Shown piece by piece: positions 59,760 through 64,000 of a DNA stretch of 64,000 bases. Every line of letters begins with the position of its first letter. Position 1 is the first letter of the stretch. Below the pieces are notes generated by a model. The model was not told the DNA's origin and made no database searches. It saw only the letters and a list, made by a program, of their open reading frames with translations. The position numbers were made by a program, and so were the translations under genes. Origin of the DNA: Sporomusaceae bacterium (GTDB lineage: Bacteria; Bacillota; Negativicutes; Sporomusales; UBA7701); NCBI GenBank assembly GCA_031460455.1, contig JAVKTQ010000002.1, positions 186,001-250,000 of the forward strand. Direction: 5' to 3'.

Positions 59760-60203
59760 TTGCTTTTCCCCTACTGGCTGACCGTCATCGTCGTCTCCCT
59801 GGCCCTCTACGGCCTATGGCACGTCTTCCGCGACCTCCTGGGCCTGTGGTCAGGCGGCGGGCCGGGCAGGACCCTCAGAGCCAGCCTGCTCGTCATCGTC
59901 CGCAACGCCGAGGACAGCGTCGAAGACAACCTGCGCCGACTGCTGTACGAAACCGCCCTCGAACCGGCGTGGCAGGAAATAATCGTCGCCGACCACGCCT
60001 CCGACGACCTGACCCCCGCCATCCTCGACCGGCTGGCCGCCTGCTACCCGCTCCTCAAAATCGTCCACCTGCCGGCTGCCGCCAGGCCGGTCGCCGACGC
60101 CATCGCCTTCTGCCAGGGCGAAATCCTCGAAATAATCGACCTGGAAAGCCGCGTGGGCGATGCCGACTGGGACGCGGCCATCCGCAGGCTCGTCCGTCGC
60201 TAA
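59760..60203 (+). CDS. Truncated GT2-like membrane-anchored protein
   Basis: Protein of 147 residues: an N-terminal membrane helix (residues 2-23) and then the first half of a GT-A glycosyltransferase fold, with SLLVIVRNAEDS, EIIVADHASDD near 79 and a DLES stretch near 130 in the place of DxD. The domain ends there, without the acceptor half. The TTG start directly follows a hairpin. It may be a decayed glycosyltransferase or a real small domain protein with a binding role. Frame is intact and codon use is that of its neighbours. Confidence 0.55.
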   Translation: MLFPYWLTVIVVSLALYGLWHVFRDLLGLWSGGGPGRTLRASLLVIVRNAEDSVEDNLRRLLYETALEPAWQEIIVADHASDDLTPAILDRLAACYPLLKIVHLPAAARPVADAIAFCQGEILEIIDLESRVGDADWDAAIRRLVRR

Positions 60204-60271
60204 GCGGCGCGCCGCATATTTATGCCAGCGGAGGAAATACTGCATAGCAAGCGATAAGGGGGTGCGAAACC

Positions 60272-60433
60272 ATGGACAAACCAGCAGACAACGCCGAAAC
60301 CGGATACAAATGCAGCCGCTGCGGCGGCATGTTCGCCAGCCACGCCGCCGCCGTGGTGCGCTGCCCGTTTTGCAGCATGCTCTGTGAAGAGACAAGCTGC
60401 CGGGTGGTCGATTTCAGCAACGAGGAATACTGA
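60272..60433 (+). CDS. 53-residue double C-x2-C zinc-ribbon protein
   Basis: Short gene below the usual length cut-off. The 53 residues contain CSRC near 14 and CPFC near 31 plus two later Cys, the pattern of a rubredoxin-like or RPB10-like zinc ribbon. AAGGGGGTG lies about eight bases before the ATG. It sits alone between the truncated GT2-like gene and the ferritin-like gene. Function unknown; an RNA-polymerase- or ribosome-associated role is only one guess. Confidence 0.68.
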   Translation: MDKPADNAETGYKCSRCGGMFASHAAAVVRCPFCSMLCEETSCRVVDFSNEEY

Positions 60434-60511
60434 GGGAGGGAAATAGCTCCCCCAAAGCGAATAGGTAACTTACACCAAAAGCGGCAGCCATCACACAGGG
60501 AGGTATCCACC

Positions 60512-60811
60512 ATGGCGTACGGACAGCCGGAAGCCGGCAGCGGCCTCAAGGCCTCGCCCCTGGAGCAGCTCATCATCTGGCTCAGGGAAGACCTGATGGG
60601 CGAACTGCAGGCCATCAACCAATATCAGGCCCACATCGACAATATCGACGACCAGGAAATCAAAAAACTCCTCGCCCACATCCGTGACGACGAAAAAGAA
60701 CACGTCGCCGAAATAACCCACCTTATCGCCAGAATCGACGCCGTTCAACGGCAGAAATTCGCCGAGGACCATACCGCCGGCGCCGAAAAAGTCGCCACCG
60801 CCCAGAAATAA
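60512..60811 (+). CDS. Small ferritin-like protein, EncFtn-like
   Basis: Protein of 99 residues with two helices carrying the ferritin-like ligands: EDLMGELQAINQYQAHI near residue 26 and LAHIRDDEKEHVAEITHLI near 54. This E-x2-A-x3-Y and D-E-K-E-H spacing resembles encapsulated ferritins, which dimerise to build one iron site. No encapsulin gene is in the window and the C-terminus (AGAEKVATAQK) does not match the known cargo peptide. A GGGAGG site precedes the ATG. Iron handling or oxidative defence is the family-based inference. Confidence 0.75.
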   Translation: MAYGQPEAGSGLKASPLEQLIIWLREDLMGELQAINQYQAHIDNIDDQEIKKLLAHIRDDEKEHVAEITHLIARIDAVQRQKFAEDHTAGAEKVATAQK

Positions 60812-60848
60812 CCGAGCTTGAGCGCGATTGAAATTGTATGAAATATAA

Positions 60849-60966
60849 GGCCGTTCAGTACTGCCCAGATGCTAGGCAGGCCGAGGACGCGCCGCGCCGC
60901 GTACTCGCAAGTACGCAAGCAAGCGCCCGCAGGACTAACAACGCAGATGGGCGGTAATCAACGGCC
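60849..60966. repeat. Palindromic intergenic repeat, copy B
   Basis: A 118-base palindrome starting GGCCGTT and ending AACGGCC. Its apex is perfect: GCGTACT (60899-60905), loop CGCA, AGTACGC (60910-60916). Its left arm aligns with the right arm of copy A read on the opposite strand (GGCCGTTCAG, AGATGC-AGGC, GAGGACGCG-like block), so the two copies lie in opposite orientation. Not coding. Confidence 0.75.
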
Positions 60967-60992
60967 GGTAGCAAGGAGAGAGGAGGGGGGCG

Positions 60993-61790
60993 ATGCGGCT
61001 CATAATCAGCGCCGTCACCTGGGACCAATACCTGCGCTCGGGGATGTGCCAGCTGGAACTTGTGCCGGTGGCGGACAAATACGGCTGCGCCGGCATCGAA
61101 TTCCGCCCCTACTGGCGCAGCTCCATCGAAGAACTTTACGAAATCAAGGACTTCCTGGCCGAATACCAGCTCGAATGCACCTACGCCGCCAACGACTGCC
61201 TGCTGGCCGCCACCGACGAAGGCGCCCGCCAGGCGCTCCTGTCGGTGGAAAAAAGCCTTGCCAAAGCCGAGCGGCTTGGAGCCAAGGTATTCCGGCTCCT
61301 CTTAGCCGTAGGGCCCGTAGACCGGTCGATGCTCGAAGCCGGCTGGTGGCGGCAGGCGATCAGCCAGCTCATCGACGACGCGGCCGCCAAAGGCATCGTC
61401 CTCGCCGTCGAGAACGCCCCCAACCCCACCACCGGCGACGCCGAACTTCTCCGCGACTTAGTCGCCCCGTTCGCCTCGCCGTGGCTCAAAGTCACCTTCG
61501 ACACCGGCAACTGGCTGCCCGCCGGCTGGGACCCCTTGAAAGCCGCCCACATCCTTGCCGGCCACATCGGCTACGTCCACCTCAAGGACATGGTCAACCG
61601 GCCGGACGGCTTCGTGCCCGCCTACCCCGGCGGCGGCGACATGGACTTTGCGGCCATCATTGCCAAGCTGGAACAAACGGGGTATAAGGGCCTATACGCG
61701 CTGGAATTCCCCGGCGGCCGCAGCCCGGCATCCAAAGTCAAAGCCAGCCTGAAACATCTGCGCAAGCTAAATTTCGAATGTACCAAATAA
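60993..61790 (+). CDS. Sugar phosphate isomerase/epimerase-like TIM-barrel protein
   Basis: Xylose-isomerase-like TIM barrel of 265 residues. Metal-ligand positions are suggested by GIEFRPYW near residue 34, VLAVENAPNPTTGD near 143, FDTGNWLPAG near 173, HLKD near 200 and ALEFPGG near 245. Family members isomerise or epimerise keto sugars, inositols or hydroxypyruvate. The neighbourhood gives no substrate. GAGAGGAGGGGG precedes the ATG. It converges with a minus-strand gene and shares a terminator with it. Confidence 0.83.
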   Translation: MRLIISAVTWDQYLRSGMCQLELVPVADKYGCAGIEFRPYWRSSIEELYEIKDFLAEYQLECTYAANDCLLAATDEGARQALLSVEKSLAKAERLGAKVFRLLLAVGPVDRSMLEAGWWRQAISQLIDDAAAKGIVLAVENAPNPTTGDAELLRDLVAPFASPWLKVTFDTGNWLPAGWDPLKAAHILAGHIGYVHLKDMVNRPDGFVPAYPGGGDMDFAAIIAKLEQTGYKGLYALEFPGGRSPASKVKASLKHLRKLNFECTK

Positions 61791-61822
61791 AAACAGCCCT
61801 GACAGTTGTCAGGGCTGTTTTT
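61791..61822. terminator. Bidirectional terminator
   Basis: AACAGCCCTGACA (61792-61804) pairs with TGTCAGGGCTGTT (61807-61819); A run before, T run after. It serves the isomerase gene on plus and the small membrane protein gene on minus. Confidence 0.92.
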
Positions 61823-61835
61823 CCAGTTCCGGCAG

Positions 61836-61979
61836 CTACCGGAACATCACAACAATAGTAACGACCGCATAAGCCAGCCCGCAGAAGAGCGCGGCCTGGA
61901 CGAGATAATCCGAAGTCTTGGCCGGTGTCATAACCGAGCGACGCTTGTAGTAGTGATAGCTGTACATATCCTCTTTCAA
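61836..61979 (-). CDS. 47-residue membrane protein, unlisted small gene
   Basis: A short minus-strand frame with a TTG start at 61979 preceded by AGAGGTGA at about eight bases; an ATG four codons later is the alternative. The basic, Tyr-rich N-terminus (YSYHYYKRR) is followed by one hydrophobic helix (ALFCGLAYAVVTIVVMF) at the end, so it would sit with its N-terminus in the cytoplasm. It ends 14 bases before a bidirectional terminator, which supports it as a real transcription unit. Function unknown. Confidence 0.62.
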   Translation of the reverse strand: MKEDMYSYHYYKRRSVMTPAKTSDYLVQAALFCGLAYAVVTIVVMFR

Positions 61980-62076
61980 GCAGCCTTCACCTCTGATGTA
62001 ATTTGCTGTAAAATTTCCACACTACATCTCAGTATTCCTGCCGGAAATAAAAATAATTCGCAGATTTTCTTGTCGA
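61980..62076. other. Short gap between small membrane gene and amidase
   Basis: No gene seen. It is AT-rich and probably holds the promoter of the small minus-strand gene. No clear terminator for the amidase is visible in it. Confidence 0.3.
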
Positions 62077-63456
62077 TTATTGCGCTGAAAAGAGAGGGTT
62101 GGCGCCTTTAGGCAGCAGGCCGTCCGCCGCCAGCGCGGCCGCGAACTTCAGCAGCAGCGGGTCGTTGTAGCGTCTGGCCGCGAGCTGCACGCTGAAAGGC
62201 AGGCCGGCAGGCGACACCAGCGCAGGGGCGCTGATAACCGGCAGATGCGTGGCCGTCCAGATCAGGGCGGGGTCGCGCGGCTCCGGCTCGTCCCTCAGCG
62301 GCGCGTGCCCGGCCGTACTCAGCGAAATCAGGATATCGTATCCGCCCGCGGTGAAGAACGCGTCCATCGACCGGGCCATCGCCAGTTGATCGGCCATCGC
62401 CTGCCAGTAGTCCTCGCGGGCGATCGCGTTGCCGTGCCTGATGAGGTCGTTCATGATCGGCGAAACGAGGGAAGCGTTCTTGAACTCCTCCTGGAAGTAA
62501 TAGGCCAGCGCCCGGTCGTAAACGGTGGCGTGGACCTCGTGGATGCGCTCCAGGCCCGCCGGCAGGTCAGCCTCGGTCACCTCGATCCCGGCCGTGCCGG
62601 CCAGCTTCTTCGCCCACTCCAGGAAAGCCTCCCTGGCGTAATCCTTGGCCTCCGGCCAGGTATGAGTCTTTACCAGCGCCACCCGCCAGGGGCGGCCCGC
62701 CGGCTTGTCCTGGCGGGCGGGGTCGGTCAGCGCCGCGTCGCTCAGCGGATAATCGCGGCCGTGGACCCTAAGGGCGTCGAAAACCCGCGCCGCGTCCTCC
62801 AGGCAGCCGACGAAGAAGCCGACGGTATCGAGGCTGTCGGTCGTCTTCAGCATCCCCGTGCGGGGGATGAGCCCGAACGACGGCTTCATGCCATATACGC
62901 CGCAATAACTCGCCGGCCGCACGATCGAGCCGGCGGTCTGCGTCCCCAGGGCTACCGGCGCCATCCCGGCCGCCACCGCCGCCGCCGAACCGCTCGACGA
63001 CGTACCGGGGTTGCGCAGGCGGTCATGGGGATTCTCGGTCTTCCCCAGCGTATGGACGGCGAACTCGGCAGTAACCGTCTTACCGGGCACGAGCGCCCCG
63101 GCCCGCTTGGCGTGAAACACCACCCGCGCGTCGTTGCCGGGGGTGAAGCCCTCCCACAGCGGGCTGCCCATCTGAGTCGGGAACTCGGCTGTATTGATGA
63201 TATCCTTGACGCCGACCGGCGCCCCTTCGAGAGCCCGCACCGCCTCGCCGGCCATCAGCCGTTTCTCCGTCTCGCGGGCGGCGGCCAGGTACTTTTCGGC
63301 GTCGTAGCACACCCACGCCTTGCAGACCGGCTCGGCCTTCTCCACCTGGGCGATATACAGGCGGGCGATCTCCACCGGGCTGAATTTGCGCTGCCGGTAC
63401 CCGTCGACGATCTCCCGCACGCTCAGACCCAACGTAGCCATCTCCTCCACCGTCAT
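62077..63456 (-). CDS. Amidase signature family enzyme
   Basis: Amidase of 459 residues with the Ser-cisSer-Lys triad: Lys in VGVKDI near residue 82, the Gly/Ser loop GTSSSGSAAAVAAG near 150 and the nucleophile in TQTAGSIVRPASYCG near 175. It is not GatA: there are no gatB/C genes and the C-terminal half diverges. The start overlaps the stop of the upstream sugar amidotransferase gene (ATGA), so it is translationally coupled. It may trim an amide or amidine of the same pathway, though that is inference. Confidence 0.87.
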   Translation of the reverse strand: MTVEEMATLGLSVREIVDGYRQRKFSPVEIARLYIAQVEKAEPVCKAWVCYDAEKYLAAARETEKRLMAGEAVRALEGAPVGVKDIINTAEFPTQMGSPLWEGFTPGNDARVVFHAKRAGALVPGKTVTAEFAVHTLGKTENPHDRLRNPGTSSSGSAAAVAAGMAPVALGTQTAGSIVRPASYCGVYGMKPSFGLIPRTGMLKTTDSLDTVGFFVGCLEDAARVFDALRVHGRDYPLSDAALTDPARQDKPAGRPWRVALVKTHTWPEAKDYAREAFLEWAKKLAGTAGIEVTEADLPAGLERIHEVHATVYDRALAYYFQEEFKNASLVSPIMNDLIRHGNAIAREDYWQAMADQLAMARSMDAFFTAGGYDILISLSTAGHAPLRDEPEPRDPALIWTATHLPVISAPALVSPAGLPFSVQLAARRYNDPLLLKFAAALAADGLLPKGANPLFSAQ

Positions 63457-64000
63457 TCCCCCTTCCGGCCCGCGCCGCCGTCCGTCTTGCGCCTGACATC
63501 CGCGATGAACTGCTGCACGAACGGCTTCATCGTCCGCCGCCGCGACGGGTCCTTGGGCGTCACCGGGATGTCGGTGTCCTTCAGCTTCGGCACCCTAAGC
63601 CCCTTCATCGTCGCGTAAAACTCCTCCTCAGGCATGCCGGTCGTTTCCAGGTAATAATCTAGCGCCTCCGGCCGCTCGGAATCGTACTCGTTCGCCAGCG
63701 CGAAGCCCTCCTCGCGGGTCACCAGCCCGGTGCGCACATCCACACTGGCGTGGAAGGTCGCCCGGCCATAGCCGCGCTTGAGGTAACAGGTGAAATCGTG
63801 GACGCCCGGCATCATGCACTCCGCGCTCTTATAGCGCTTATACGTCCCCTCGATATCGACCTCTTTCCAGCCGTAGTTATCGCGGACGAACTCCGTCTGC
63901 CGCTCGTCGTCCCAGAAAATATAATCGCCGAGATGGATGCCGTGCAGGCCGACCCGCTCGCATTCCTCCAGGGTGGGGATATTAAAAGGATATAGATCCC
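63453..64000 (-). CDS. C-terminal part of an N-acetyl sugar amidotransferase (PseA/WbpG family), partial
   Basis: The frame runs off the right edge, leaving 181 residues. They carry the family's C-terminal landmarks: HGIHLGDYIFWDD, EGTYKRYKSAECMM, CYLKRGYGRATFHAS, TREEGFALANEYD and ERPEALDYYLETTGM. These match PP-loop sugar amidotransferases such as PseA and, more distantly, WbpG at 30436. The ATP site is outside the window. It may make an acetamidino form of pseudaminic or legionaminic acid. It overlaps the amidase start by four bases. Confidence 0.8.
   Translation of the reverse strand, partial: DLYPFNIPTLEECERVGLHGIHLGDYIFWDDERQTEFVRDNYGWKEVDIEGTYKRYKSAECMMPGVHDFTCYLKRGYGRATFHASVDVRTGLVTREEGFALANEYDSERPEALDYYLETTGMPEEEFYATMKGLRVPKLKDTDIPVTPKDPSRRRTMKPFVQQFIADVRRKTDGGAGRKGE

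Noticed and set aside
62245-63618. 457-residue plus-strand open frame opposite the amidase
   Set aside because: Arg/Gly-rich shadow; the minus-strand protein carries the amidase triad.

Overview
The window reads as one chromosomal segment of a diderm Firmicute, most likely a member of the Negativicutes (Sporomusa-like). It combines LPS-core heptose genes, an outer-membrane secretin and a YadA-type trimeric autotransporter, which all need an outer membrane, with Shine-Dalgarno-rich, tightly packed operons and zinc-ribbon proteins of Firmicute style. The taxonomic placement is inference; no rRNA or marker gene is present. I see no tRNA, rRNA, CRISPR array, transposase or phage gene.

Layout. 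(1) 1-5.6 kb, GC-rich: the end of a probable glycosyltransferase, then gmhA, an hldE-type kinase, hldD and gmhB (ADP-heptose synthesis), a GT9 heptosyltransferase and an O-antigen-ligase-like membrane protein. (2) 5.8-19.8 kb, clearly AT-richer: an unusual accessory block with a GT2, an asparagine-synthase-like amidotransferase, a NodB-like deacetylase, a methyltransferase, a toroid/beta-sandwich protein, a DegT aminotransferase, a formyltransferase-like protein, a UPF0104 membrane protein, a B12-binding radical SAM enzyme, a large GT-C-like membrane protein and a D-glucuronyl C5-epimerase. (3) 20.1-34.7 kb: a nearly textbook set for UDP-ManNAc3NAcA and its acetamidino derivative (wbpM-, wbpA-, wbpB-, wbpD-, wbpE-, wzx-, wzy-like, hisH2, hisF2, wbpG, GT4, wzz-like, wbpI), in an order close to the Pseudomonas aeruginosa O5 cluster. 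(4) 34.7-46.1 kb: a MurJ-like flippase, UDP-glucose dehydrogenase, two more DegT aminotransferases, a GT4, a methyltransferase, an initiating phosphoglycosyl transferase, a class I aminotransferase and an orphan E1 alpha/beta pair, closed by a strong terminator.

(5) 46.2-53.7 kb, very GC-rich: precursor supply (manC, phosphohexomutase, galU, galE, PfkB kinase, pgi), ending in a bidirectional terminator. (6) 53.7-56.0 kb, minus strand: a LicD-family protein and a trimeric autotransporter whose stalk is 39 uninterrupted pentapeptides. (7) 56.0-61.8 kb: two small proteins, a PilP/GspC-like protein with a short secretin, a NarL-type response regulator, a truncated GT2-like membrane protein, a 53-residue zinc ribbon, a small ferritin-like protein and a TIM-barrel isomerase. 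(8) 61.8-64 kb, minus strand: a 47-residue membrane protein, an amidase, and the end of a second sugar amidotransferase that runs off the window.

Together the genes make nucleotide sugars (GDP-Man, UDP-Glc, UDP-Gal, UDP-GlcA, ADP-heptose, diamino-uronic acids), assemble them on a lipid carrier, flip, polymerise and ligate them. Two flippase-type and two polymerase/ligase-type proteins suggest more than one surface glycan. Two copies of a previously unlabelled palindromic repeat family lie between genes at 47.6 and 60.8 kb.
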